A DNA stretch of 52,170 nucleotides from positions 1-52,170 of the forward strand of contig NZ_CAACVB010000029.1 of the NCBI RefSeq assembly GCF_900659635.1, read 5' to 3'. Shown piece by piece: positions 15,019 to 23,322 of the stretch; positions within the stretch are counted from its first letter, which is position 1, and each line of letters starts with the position of its first letter. The DNA comes from Actinomadura roseirufa (GTDB taxonomy: Bacteria; Actinomycetota; Actinomycetes; Streptosporangiales; Streptosporangiaceae). The notes under the pieces were generated by a model, which worked only from the letters and a program-made list of their open reading frames with translations, did not search any database and was not told the origin of the DNA. A program made the translations under genes and the position numbers.

Positions 15019-15423
15019 ATGATCCGTGACCTACGAACATCCGGATCGCAGATCCACCCTTCTACCGGCGGCCCGGCCCGTGAACGGCTCTCCGACCACA
15101 TCCTCATCGCCGTCAGCGGCGGACTCGGCATCGCCTCCACCCCGTCCCTGCGGGAGCGCCTGGACGTCGCGCTGCGCGACCCCGGCATGTACGTGATCAT
15201 CGACCTGTCGGGCATGACGTCCTGCGACGCGTCCGGGCCTGCGACGCTCGTCGGCGCACGACGGCGGATCGAGGCGAACGGCACGCCCCTGCCTCTCGCC
15301 CGCCCGCGTCCGCAGACGGCCGTGCCGTCGCGGGCCGCCGGGCTGTTCCGCGCTTTCATCGTCCGTCCGTCCGGCGTCGGCGCGTGGACCTCCGGGCCGG
15401 AGGCGCGATCGGCCGCGGCCTGA
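15019..15423 (+). CDS. STAS-domain protein (anti-sigma factor antagonist-like)
   Basis: A 134-residue protein with a STAS domain at about residues 25-110: ILIAVSGGLGIASTPSLRERLD, MYVIIDLSGMTSCDASGPATLVGARRRIEANG, then a shortened end LFRAFIVRPSG. The switch motif is D-A-S-G, as in the second STAS protein. The usual LLELTGLDRVF helix is degenerate. The ATG at 15019 has only a weak AGG upstream, and earlier in-frame starts are no better. It precedes the lone GAF-domain gene by 127 bases on the same strand, so the two could be co-transcribed. Confidence 0.7.
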   Translation: MIRDLRTSGSQIHPSTGGPARERLSDHILIAVSGGLGIASTPSLRERLDVALRDPGMYVIIDLSGMTSCDASGPATLVGARRRIEANGTPLPLARPRPQTAVPSRAAGLFRAFIVRPSGVGAWTSGPEARSAAA

Positions 15424-15550
15424 CCGCAGGATGCGGGCACGGGGGACGCTCGCATACACCCAGGCACGATGCCGGACCGAGGCCCGGGCCGGCGCCCAAG
15501 GCCGAAACAAGGGTCGGCCTCCAGCCGGACGAGGAGAGCGTGATGACGAC

Positions 15551-16162
15551 ATGAACGGCAACGAATCGTCCGCGACCGGCTGGGGGCCGCCGAGCGTGAC
15601 CCGCGGCGCGGACAACAGCCCGCGCGTGGCCGCGTCGTTCGACCTGATGGCGGCGGTTCTGGACGGAATCACCCTGCCCGACCTGCTGACCCGCGTGGCC
15701 GAGCAGGCCCGCGCCATCGCGGGCGTTCCGCTGACGTTCATCGCCCTGCCCGCCGAGGACACCGCCACCCTGCGGATCGACATCGCGGTCGGGATCGGCA
15801 GCGACCGCGTCCGCGGGCTGACGGTGCGGCGCGGCCGCTCGATGCTCGGCCGGGCGTTCAACTCCCGCCGGGCCCTGTCCGCGCGCATCGTGGCCGACCA
15901 GACGCTCAGCACCCTGCCCGCCGGCCCGATCCTCATCCTGCCCCTGGACACCGGGGAGGCCACGCGCGGAGTACTCGCCGTCCTCGGACGGCCGGGCACC
16001 GAACCGTTCAGCCCGTCCGTCGCCCGCCAGTTGCTGCTGTTCGCTGACACCTCCGCCCGCCTGGTCCAGCTCGCCGCGGACCAGCGTGCGCCCACCCGGC
16101 GGCCAGACCCCGCGGGCGAGCGGATCGTCACGCTCCACCGACCGCTGCCCAGGCAAATGTGA
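15551..16162 (+). CDS. GAF-domain protein
   Basis: A 203-residue cytoplasmic protein consisting mainly of one GAF domain (about residues 30-175): LLTRVAEQARAIAGVPLTFIALP, VGIGSDRVRGLTVRRGRSMLGRAF, SARIVADQTLSTLPAGPILILPLDTGEATRGVLAVL and a final helix LLLFADTSARLVQLAADQRA. No HATPase, ANTAR, PP2C or HTH module follows, so it can sense but lacks an output domain. It resembles the sensor half of DevS-type kinases. An upstream GGAGAG lies 11 bases from the ATG at 15551. It may signal by protein contact within this STAS/PP2C cluster. Confidence 0.7.
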   Translation: MNGNESSATGWGPPSVTRGADNSPRVAASFDLMAAVLDGITLPDLLTRVAEQARAIAGVPLTFIALPAEDTATLRIDIAVGIGSDRVRGLTVRRGRSMLGRAFNSRRALSARIVADQTLSTLPAGPILILPLDTGEATRGVLAVLGRPGTEPFSPSVARQLLLFADTSARLVQLAADQRAPTRRPDPAGERIVTLHRPLPRQM

Positions 16163-16541
16163 CACGACCCTAGGGCGGGGTTCACGACCCCACGGGAGGC
16201 GTCCACCCCCACCGGCAACGGCGGTACCTCTGAGCAGGCCGACCTCGTCCAGCAGCGCGGTGAGCCGCCTTTCTACCGCGACATGGACTCCGGGCCGCGG
16301 AGAGATCCGTCCACTGGAACGCCTCCCCGACCGGCTCCCGATCACCGTCCTTGATCAGGGTCTCCATCATCGCCGGCAACACGTCGTTTCGGCCGAACGG
16401 GTGAAACATGACCGCGACCCCCGGCCTGGATGGCGAGGCGCCGTGTCTCACGCTCCAAGGCCCGCAGCAGGTGACGGACGAGTGGTGCGGGTGTGTGGCG
16501 AAGTCGGCACGCGCACCGGGTTCGGGGGTGACAATGGGGTG
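16163..16541. other. Intergenic region upstream of the Wadjet operon
   Basis: About 380 bases, expected to hold the promoter of the jet operon. No clear -35/-10 pair was picked out. On the minus strand, around 16300-16430, a short stretch reads GVAVMFHPFGRNDVLPAMM, vaguely like the end of a polysaccharide-deacetylase domain, but it is too short to call. Confidence 0.4.
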
Positions 16542-18089
16542 ATGACCGATCCGGGGTCGGGGGGAGCGGAGCCGCAGCCCTTCGCGTATCTCAGTGCGCC
16601 GAACGCGGCTCTCTATCGGGATGTGCTGTGCTCGTTCGCGCGGGCTAAGGAACGGTTCATCGTCCATCTGCGGCCCGAGGACGTGGCGGCTGAGTTGGGG
16701 CGCGACAGTGACGAGCAGCTCGCGCAGGCGCTGGACAGGCTCGTCGAGTGGGGCAATCTGCGGGCCGACGCCGATACCGGGCGGGTGACGTCCGTCGAGG
16801 ATTTTCATCGCAGGCGGTTCTTGTTCCAGCTCACCGCGGCCGGGCATGCCGCCGAGCAGGCCATCGCTTTCTACGAGGAGGCGATCGGGCAACGCGGTGT
16901 GCTGCAGTCGGTGGCGCTCGCCGACATCGCCGACCAGCTCGCCGCCCTGGCGGCGCTGGCGGCCGAGGACGCCCCCGATCCGGCCAAGGTTCACCTGCTG
17001 CTGCTGACGCTGGCCGACCGGTTCGGCTCGCTGGCCGACAACGCCCAGGCGTTCATGTCGTCGCTGCGGCGGGCGATCGACTTCTCCGACGGCGACGTCG
17101 AGGGGTTCATCGCCTACAAGGAAAGGCTCATCGAGTACATCAACCGGTTCATCGCCGACCTCGCCAACTCGGGGGCGCACATCGCGCGGCTGCTGGACGA
17201 GGTCGAGGAGCGGGGCCACGAGCGGCTGCTCGGCCTGGCGGCGCGGCGGGAGGCCTCCGACGCCGTCCCCGACGGGGCGGACGCCGCCGAGGCGTTCGGC
17301 CGCGCCGAGGCCGAGGCGCTGGAGTCGTGGCGCAACCGGTGGCGGGGTCTGCGGGACTGGTTCGTCTCGGGCGGGACCGACCGCCCGTCGCAGGCGCGGC
17401 TGCTGCGCCAGTCGGCGGTGACGGCGATCAAGCAGCTCCTCGACACGGTGGGGCTGCTGAACGAGCGGCGCTCGGGGCGGTCGGACCGGTCGGCGGACTT
17501 CCGGACGCTGGCCCGCTGGTTCGCCGAGGCGCCGGACGAGGCGGCGGCGCACCGGTTGTGGCGGGCGGCGTTCGGGCTGACGCCGGCACGGCATCTCACC
17601 GTCACCGCCGCGACGGTGGCGGCGTGGGAGGAGGAGGCGCCGCAGGGCCGGCCGTGGGCGGACGCGCCGCCGGTGCGGATCTCGCCGCAGCTGCGCCGGA
17701 CCGGTTCCTACGAACGGCGGGGCAAGCCCAACCGGGTCCAGGACCGCTCGGCGATGCGCCGGTTGCTGCGCGAGCGCGCCGACCGGGAGGCCGCGGAGAC
17801 CGCGGCGGCGCGCACCCGGCTGCGGACGAGCGGCCCCGTCCTGCTGTCGGACCTGGGGGTGCTCGACACCCGGGCGTTCCGGCTGTTCCTGTCGCTGCTG
17901 GGGGACGCGCTGGCGGCGCGGCTGCCGGGCGACGGCGAGGTGAAGGCGGTCATCGCGGACGGGTCGATGGAGGTGCGGCTGTCGCTCGTCCCGGACGGCG
18001 GCGAGGTGCGGATCGTGACCGAGGACGGCGTGCTCAGCGGCCCGGAGCATCTCATCGAGATCACGGACCTGTACGAGGGACCGGCATGA
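16542..18089 (+). CDS. jetA: Wadjet protein JetA (DUF2397 / TIGR02677)
   Basis: A 515-residue first subunit of a Wadjet anti-plasmid complex; JetA is the kleisin-like subunit that bridges the SMC heads. The N-terminus PFAYLSAPNAALYRDVLCSFARAKERFIVHLRPEDV is the hallmark of the TIGR02677 family, followed by a winged-helix-like segment (about 50-105: AAELGRD, LDRLVEWGNLRAD, RRRFLFQLTAAG), a helical middle and a C-terminal domain ending in an EIRITDLYEG-like strand. I use the ATG at 16542 with GGGG just upstream. Its stop overlaps the next start (ATGA), showing translational coupling with jetB. Confidence 0.92.
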   Translation: MTDPGSGGAEPQPFAYLSAPNAALYRDVLCSFARAKERFIVHLRPEDVAAELGRDSDEQLAQALDRLVEWGNLRADADTGRVTSVEDFHRRRFLFQLTAAGHAAEQAIAFYEEAIGQRGVLQSVALADIADQLAALAALAAEDAPDPAKVHLLLLTLADRFGSLADNAQAFMSSLRRAIDFSDGDVEGFIAYKERLIEYINRFIADLANSGAHIARLLDEVEERGHERLLGLAARREASDAVPDGADAAEAFGRAEAEALESWRNRWRGLRDWFVSGGTDRPSQARLLRQSAVTAIKQLLDTVGLLNERRSGRSDRSADFRTLARWFAEAPDEAAAHRLWRAAFGLTPARHLTVTAATVAAWEEEAPQGRPWADAPPVRISPQLRRTGSYERRGKPNRVQDRSAMRRLLRERADREAAETAAARTRLRTSGPVLLSDLGVLDTRAFRLFLSLLGDALAARLPGDGEVKAVIADGSMEVRLSLVPDGGEVRIVTEDGVLSGPEHLIEITDLYEGPA

Positions 18090-19264
18090 ACGACCCCGCC
18101 CTGAGCGAGCAGGACGCCTCCCGGCGGCGGGCCGCGTTGCGGGCGCTGCTGCGGCGGCCGCTGCTGACGGTCGAGTCCGATCCGCAGGATCTCGTCCTCG
18201 TCCGCCGGTACCAGGCGGAGCTGCGCGACTGGCTCGGCAAGGAGACCGGCTGGCGGCTCCAGGTGGACGCGGAGACGGCGCGGCTGTTCAAGACGGCGCC
18301 GACGCTGGACGACGGCACGCACCCGGCGCGCGGCAAGGCCGGGGAGGCCTTCGGCCGCCGCCGTTACGTGGTGTTGTGCCTGGCCTTGGCGGCGTTGGAG
18401 CGCGCCGACGCGCAGACGACGCTGGGCCGGCTCGCGGAGGAGGTGCTGAACGCGGCGGCCGAGCCCGATCTGGCGTTCCCGTTCACGCTGGACAGCCGGG
18501 CGGAGCGGTCCGACCTGGTCGCGGTGGTGCGGCTGCTGCTCGGGTGGGACGTGCTGCGGCGGGTGTCGGGGGACGAGGAGTCCTACCTGTCGGCGACCGG
18601 GGACGTCCTGTACGACGTGCGCCGGGTGGTCCTCGCGTCGTTGCTCACCGGGGTCCGGGGGCCGTCCACCGTGACCGCGACGGGGTTCGAGGAGCGGCTG
18701 GCCGAGCTGACCGACGAGGCCGTCCCCGACACCGACGACCTGCGGAACCGGGCGCTGCGGCGCGGCCTGACCCGCAGGCTGCTGGAGGATCCGGTGGTGT
18801 ACTACGACGATCTGGACGACGCGGAACGGGCGTATCTGGTGTCCCAGCGCGCGGCGATCACCCGCCGGATCGAGGAGGCGGCGGGGCTCGTCACCGAGGC
18901 CCGGGCCGAGGGCGTGGCGATGGTCGATCCGGACGATGAGCTGACCGACGTGCGGATGCCCGAGCAGCGCACCGACGGGCATGTGACGCTGCTGATCGCC
19001 GAGTACCTGTCGGGGCGCAGCTCGGCAGGGCGGGACGAGCTGGTCGCGTTCGTCCGGGACGCGGCCGTGCGGCACGGGTCGTACTGGCGCAAAGGCGTGA
19101 CGGAGCCGGGCGCCGCCGAGGAGCTGCTGGGCATCGCGCTGGAGAAGCTGGCGGCGCTGCGGCTGGTGGAGACGCTGCCGGGCCGGGTCCTGGCGCGTCC
19201 GGCGATCGCGCGTTACGCCCTGGAGGAACCGACCGTACGGGAAACGAGGAGGGGCGCGGAGTGA
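18086..19264 (+). CDS. jetB: Wadjet protein JetB (DUF2398 / TIGR02678)
   Basis: A 392-residue second subunit, KITE-like in the Wadjet model: a winged-helix dimer-forming protein that binds the kleisin. Seen features typical of TIGR02678: RRAALRALLRRPLL near the N-terminus, LVRRYQAELRDWLGKETGWRLQVD, RRRYVVLCLALAALERADAQTTLGRLAEEV, DVLYDVRRVVLASLL and VVYYDDLDDAERAYLVSQRAAITRRIEEAAGL. Domains beyond that are winged-helix-like (HGSYWRKGVTEPGAAEELLGIALEKLAALRL). It overlaps jetA by four bases and jetC (GTGA at 19261), so the operon is tightly coupled. Confidence 0.92.
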   Translation: MNDPALSEQDASRRRAALRALLRRPLLTVESDPQDLVLVRRYQAELRDWLGKETGWRLQVDAETARLFKTAPTLDDGTHPARGKAGEAFGRRRYVVLCLALAALERADAQTTLGRLAEEVLNAAAEPDLAFPFTLDSRAERSDLVAVVRLLLGWDVLRRVSGDEESYLSATGDVLYDVRRVVLASLLTGVRGPSTVTATGFEERLAELTDEAVPDTDDLRNRALRRGLTRRLLEDPVVYYDDLDDAERAYLVSQRAAITRRIEEAAGLVTEARAEGVAMVDPDDELTDVRMPEQRTDGHVTLLIAEYLSGRSSAGRDELVAFVRDAAVRHGSYWRKGVTEPGAAEELLGIALEKLAALRLVETLPGRVLARPAIARYALEEPTVRETRRGAE

Positions 19265-22200
19265 ACGGGGCTCCCGTCGCGACGTCCGAGCGCTGGAAGC
19301 CGCTGCGCGCGGGGCTCGTCGACATGTTCTACTACGACGTCGAGGAGTTCCGGTTCCACGACGGGCGGCTGCTGCTGCGCGGCAACAACGGCACCGGCAA
19401 GTCGAAGGTGCTGGCGCTGACGCTGCCGTTCCTGCTGGACGGCGAGTTGTCCCCGCACCGGGTGGAACCCGACGGCGACCGGCAGAAGCGGATGGAGTGG
19501 AACCTCCTGCTCGGAGGCAAGCACCCGCATCCGGAACGGCTCGGTTACACCTGGCTGGAGTTCGGCCGCCTTCACCCGGACGGCACCGGGGAGTACCGGA
19601 CGCTCGGCTGCGGGCTGAAGGCGGTGAAGGACCGGGGGATCGTCCGGCACTGGTTCTTCGTCACGTCCCGCCGCGTCGGTGTGGACCTGTCGCTGGTGTC
19701 GGAAGGGGGCGTGTCGCTCACGCGGGAGAAGCTGCGCGACGCCGTGGAGGGGCACGGGCTCGTCTACGACCGGGCGTCGGACTACCGCCGCGCCGTCGAC
19801 GAGACGCTGTTCGGCCTCGGCGAGCACCGCTACGAGGCGCTGGTCAACCTGCTGATCCAGCTCCGCCAGCCGCAGCTGTCGAAGAAGCCGGACGAGCGGC
19901 TGCTGTCCCGGGCGCTGACCGAGGCGCTGCCGCCGCTCAGCCCGGCGCTGGTCACCACGGTGGCGGAGGCGTTCCGCGGCCTCGACGAGGAGCGCGCCGC
20001 GCTGCACGCCCTGGAGGAGGCGCACAGGGCCGCCACCGACTTCCTCGGGCATTACACCAGGTACGCCCGGATCGCCGCGAAGCGGAAGGCCGCCGGGCCG
20101 CGAGTCACGCACAGCAAGTACGAGCACCTCAACCGGGACCTCACCGACGCGGACGCGAGCTTCGCGGCGGCCCAGGCCGACCTGGACGAGGCCGGTGGGC
20201 TGCTGGAGGAGCTGGAGGCGGAGAAGGTCCGGCTGGAGGCGCACCGGCGGGCCCTCGAAGCGAGCCCGGAGATGCGTGACGCGAAGCGCATTGAGGAGAT
20301 CGGTGACGAGGCGGGGCGCAGGGACACCTACGCGGCCCGGCTCGAACGCGACCGCGACGCCCTGTCCGGTGAGGTGGAGCGCAAACAGTCCCGGGCCGAG
20401 AAGGCGCGGTCGCGCGCGGACGAGGCCGAGACCTCCTTCGCCGCCGTCCGGGACCGATCGGCGGCACTCGCGGACGCCGCCGGATACGGGACCGCCCACG
20501 CGGAGGCCGTGCAGGGCTGGGAGACCGATCTCACCGAGGCACAGCACGCCACCGGTGCGCTGGCCGACAACAGGTCCCGCGCCCTTGACGAACTCGGCCG
20601 GCTGATGTCGGCGGTAGCCGAGGCCCGCGCGCGCTTGGAGACCGCCACGGCGGAGGCGGACCGGCTGCGCGCCGAGTTGCAGGCCGCGGACGAGCGGATC
20701 GGCGACGCCGACGCGGAGACCCAGGCCGGGGCGGCGAACCTGCTGGGCGAGTACGTCGGCTACCTCGGCCGGCTGACCGAGATCACGGTGGACGACCCGG
20801 ACGCGGTCCTCGCGACGCTGACGGACTGGGCCGAGACCGCCGAGGGCCGCAACCCGGCCGCGACCGCCGTGGACGACGCCGCCCGCCAGGCCACGGAGGC
20901 ACTGGGCCGCCTGGCCGCCGACGCCGAGACCCGGCTACGGACCGAAGGCGAGACCGAGAAGTCACTCAAGGAGGAGATCGAGCGGCTGGAGTCAGGCGGC
21001 CTTGATGTCCCGCCCGTCCCGTATACGCGCTCCGCCTCCCGTGAAGGAAGGCCCGGCGCGCCGCTGTGGAAGGTCGTCGACTTCGCCGCCACCGTGCCCG
21101 CCGACCACCGGGCGGGGCTGGAGGCCGCGCTGGAGGCGTCCGGCATCCTGGACGCGTGGGTGACGCCACAGGGCACGCTCCTCGGTGAGGGCGACACGTT
21201 CGTGGTGACCGGCGAGCCCGTCCAGGGGCCGTCGTGCGCGCTGGTCCTGCGTCCCGCGATCGACCGCGCCGACCCTCGGACCGCCGTGGTGAGCGATGCC
21301 GCCGTGCACGCCGTCCTCGCCGGGCTGGGCCTCGGTCCGGGCGCGCGGACGTGGGTGGCGGTCGACGGCCGGTGGGCCAACGGCGTTCTCGGCGGCGCCT
21401 GGCACAAGGACACCGCCGGCTTCATCGGTGAGGGCGCCCGCGAGGCCGCCCGCCGCGTCCGGGTCGTCCGGCTGCGCGCCGACCTCGCCGCCACGCGGTC
21501 CCGCATCTCGGCGCTGAACGCGGAGCTGGACGAACTGGGCGCGCGACGGGAGGCACTGGCCGCCGAGCACCGCGCAGTGCCCCGCGACACAGCGCTGCGC
21601 GAGGCCCACGTCAAGCTCGCCGAAGAGCACCGCAGGCGGCGGAAACTGGACGGTGAGCACACGCTCGCCCAGGAGGTCGCGGGACGGCACCGCGACGAGG
21701 TCTCGGCGGCGGCGGAGAGGGTCGCCGAGTTCGCCTCGGACGTCGGCCTGCCGGACGGAGGGCCGGAACTGGCGCGGGTGCGCGAGGCGGTCGGCGACTA
21801 CCGGCTGGCGCTGGCCGGGCTGTGGCCCGCCGCGGGGACCCTGCTGTCGGCGCGGGAGACCGTCCGGGAGGCCGTGGGTGAACTCGCGCTCGTCCGGGAC
21901 CGCCTGGGCGAGGCGGCGGAACGGGCGGCGGAGACGCGCCGGCAGGCCGAGGCGGCGGCCGAGCAGCACCGGGCGCTGGTCGAGACGGCCGGCGCCGCGG
22001 TCGACGAGCTGTTCCGGCTGCTGGAGGAGGCCAAAGTGGCGCTCACCGCCCGCGATCGCTCCGAAGCGCGGGCACGCGAGCGTGAGCGGTCGGCGCTGGA
22101 GCGACGCGGCAAGGCCGCGGGAGCCCGCGACACGCTCCGGGAACAGATCGGGGAGGCGTCGCAGCTTCGGGACAGGGCCGTGGCGGAGTTCCGCGCGTTC

Positions 22201-23322
22201 GCCGCCACCGGCCTGCTCCACGTCGCCGTGCCCGGCCTGGAGGTTCCCGACCCGTCCCAGGAGTGGGCGGCCAACCCCGCCGTGATCCTCGCCCGCGCCG
22301 CCAACGGCGAACTCGAAACGGTGGACGGCGGAGACGGGCCCTGGGACAGGGTGCAGAAGAAGGTGGCCGAGGAGCACAAGCTTCTGTCGGACGCGATGTC
22401 CCGGCACGGTCACTCGGTCGGCCTGACCCTGCGTGACGGGATCATGGTCGTGGACGTCGTGTTCCAGGGCCGCGGCCGGGACGTCCCGGGCCTGGCCGCC
22501 GCGCTGGAGGCCGAGACGGAGAACCGGGCGCGGCTGCTGTCGGCCCGCGAGCGGGAGATCCTGGAGAACCACCTGCTGAACGAGGTCGCGGGCACCCTCC
22601 AGGAGCTCATCGCCGCGGCCGAGGACGAGGTGCGGGAGATGAACGCCGAGCTTACGTCCCGCCCGACGTCCACCGGGATGCGGCTGCGGCTCGTCTGGAA
22701 GCCCGCCCGGGACGCCCCGGACGGGCTGGACCGCGTCCGCGACAGGCTGCGGCAGACCATCGACGCCTGGTCCGCGGACGACAGGGCCGCCGTCGGCCGG
22801 TTCCTGCAGGAGCAGATCGCCCGCGAGCACGCCGGCAACCCGGCGTCCGGCTGGACCGAGCAGCTCACCCGGGCGCTGGACTACCGGTCCTGGCACGCGT
22901 TCACGATCCAGCGGCTCCAGGACGGGCAGTGGCGCCCCGCGACCGGGCCGGCGTCCGGCGGCGAACGGGTGCTCGCCGCCTCGGTGCCGCTGTTCGCCGC
23001 CGCGTCCGCGCACTACAAGTCGGCCGGCAACCCGCACGCCCCGCGGCTCGTCGCGCTGGACGAGGCGTTCGCCGGCGTCGACGACGACTCGCGCGCCAAG
23101 TGCCTCGGGCTGCTCGCCACCTTCGACATGGACGTGGTGATGACCAGCGAACGGGAATGGGGCTGCTATCCGCAGGTGCCCGGCCTGTCGATCTGCCAGC
23201 TGTCCCGGCGGGAGGGCATTGACGCCGTCCTGGTGACGCCGTGGCGCTGGGACGGCCGGGAACGCACCCGCGCAGGCCTTCCCGAGCCCGAACCCACCGA
23301 GCAGGAGGGGCTGTTCGGATGA
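19261..23322 (+). CDS. jetC: Wadjet protein JetC (TIGR02680), SMC-like ATPase
   Basis: A 1353-residue SMC-family motor that extrudes DNA loops in the Wadjet complex. The N-terminal Walker A GNNGTGKS is at residues 41-48. Two long charged coiled-coil arms (about 260-560 and 745-1000) flank a globular middle containing WKVVDFAATVPADHRAGLEAALEASGILDAWV. The C-terminal head carries the ABC-type signature SGGER near 1232 and Walker B LVALDEAFAG at about 1262-1271, followed by DMDVVMTSEREWGCYP. All ATPase elements are intact. The GTG start overlaps the jetB stop. Length equals that usual for TIGR02680 proteins, so it looks functional. Confidence 0.95.
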   Translation: MNGAPVATSERWKPLRAGLVDMFYYDVEEFRFHDGRLLLRGNNGTGKSKVLALTLPFLLDGELSPHRVEPDGDRQKRMEWNLLLGGKHPHPERLGYTWLEFGRLHPDGTGEYRTLGCGLKAVKDRGIVRHWFFVTSRRVGVDLSLVSEGGVSLTREKLRDAVEGHGLVYDRASDYRRAVDETLFGLGEHRYEALVNLLIQLRQPQLSKKPDERLLSRALTEALPPLSPALVTTVAEAFRGLDEERAALHALEEAHRAATDFLGHYTRYARIAAKRKAAGPRVTHSKYEHLNRDLTDADASFAAAQADLDEAGGLLEELEAEKVRLEAHRRALEASPEMRDAKRIEEIGDEAGRRDTYAARLERDRDALSGEVERKQSRAEKARSRADEAETSFAAVRDRSAALADAAGYGTAHAEAVQGWETDLTEAQHATGALADNRSRALDELGRLMSAVAEARARLETATAEADRLRAELQAADERIGDADAETQAGAANLLGEYVGYLGRLTEITVDDPDAVLATLTDWAETAEGRNPAATAVDDAARQATEALGRLAADAETRLRTEGETEKSLKEEIERLESGGLDVPPVPYTRSASREGRPGAPLWKVVDFAATVPADHRAGLEAALEASGILDAWVTPQGTLLGEGDTFVVTGEPVQGPSCALVLRPAIDRADPRTAVVSDAAVHAVLAGLGLGPGARTWVAVDGRWANGVLGGAWHKDTAGFIGEGAREAARRVRVVRLRADLAATRSRISALNAELDELGARREALAAEHRAVPRDTALREAHVKLAEEHRRRRKLDGEHTLAQEVAGRHRDEVSAAAERVAEFASDVGLPDGGPELARVREAVGDYRLALAGLWPAAGTLLSARETVREAVGELALVRDRLGEAAERAAETRRQAEAAAEQHRALVETAGAAVDELFRLLEEAKVALTARDRSEARARERERSALERRGKAAGARDTLREQIGEASQLRDRAVAEFRAFAATGLLHVAVPGLEVPDPSQEWAANPAVILARAANGELETVDGGDGPWDRVQKKVAEEHKLLSDAMSRHGHSVGLTLRDGIMVVDVVFQGRGRDVPGLAAALEAETENRARLLSAREREILENHLLNEVAGTLQELIAAAEDEVREMNAELTSRPTSTGMRLRLVWKPARDAPDGLDRVRDRLRQTIDAWSADDRAAVGRFLQEQIAREHAGNPASGWTEQLTRALDYRSWHAFTIQRLQDGQWRPATGPASGGERVLAASVPLFAAASAHYKSAGNPHAPRLVALDEAFAGVDDDSRAKCLGLLATFDMDVVMTSEREWGCYPQVPGLSICQLSRREGIDAVLVTPWRWDGRERTRAGLPEPEPTEQEGLFG

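Noticed and set aside
16182..18050. Long minus-strand open frame opposite jetA
   Set aside because: Arg/Pro/Gly/Gln-rich translation without family signal; an antisense consequence of strong third-position GC in the jetA gene.
20992..23037. Minus-strand open frame of about 680 codons opposite jetC
   Set aside because: No recognisable domain and no ribosome site; the plus-strand JetC frame has clear ATPase motifs over the same bases.
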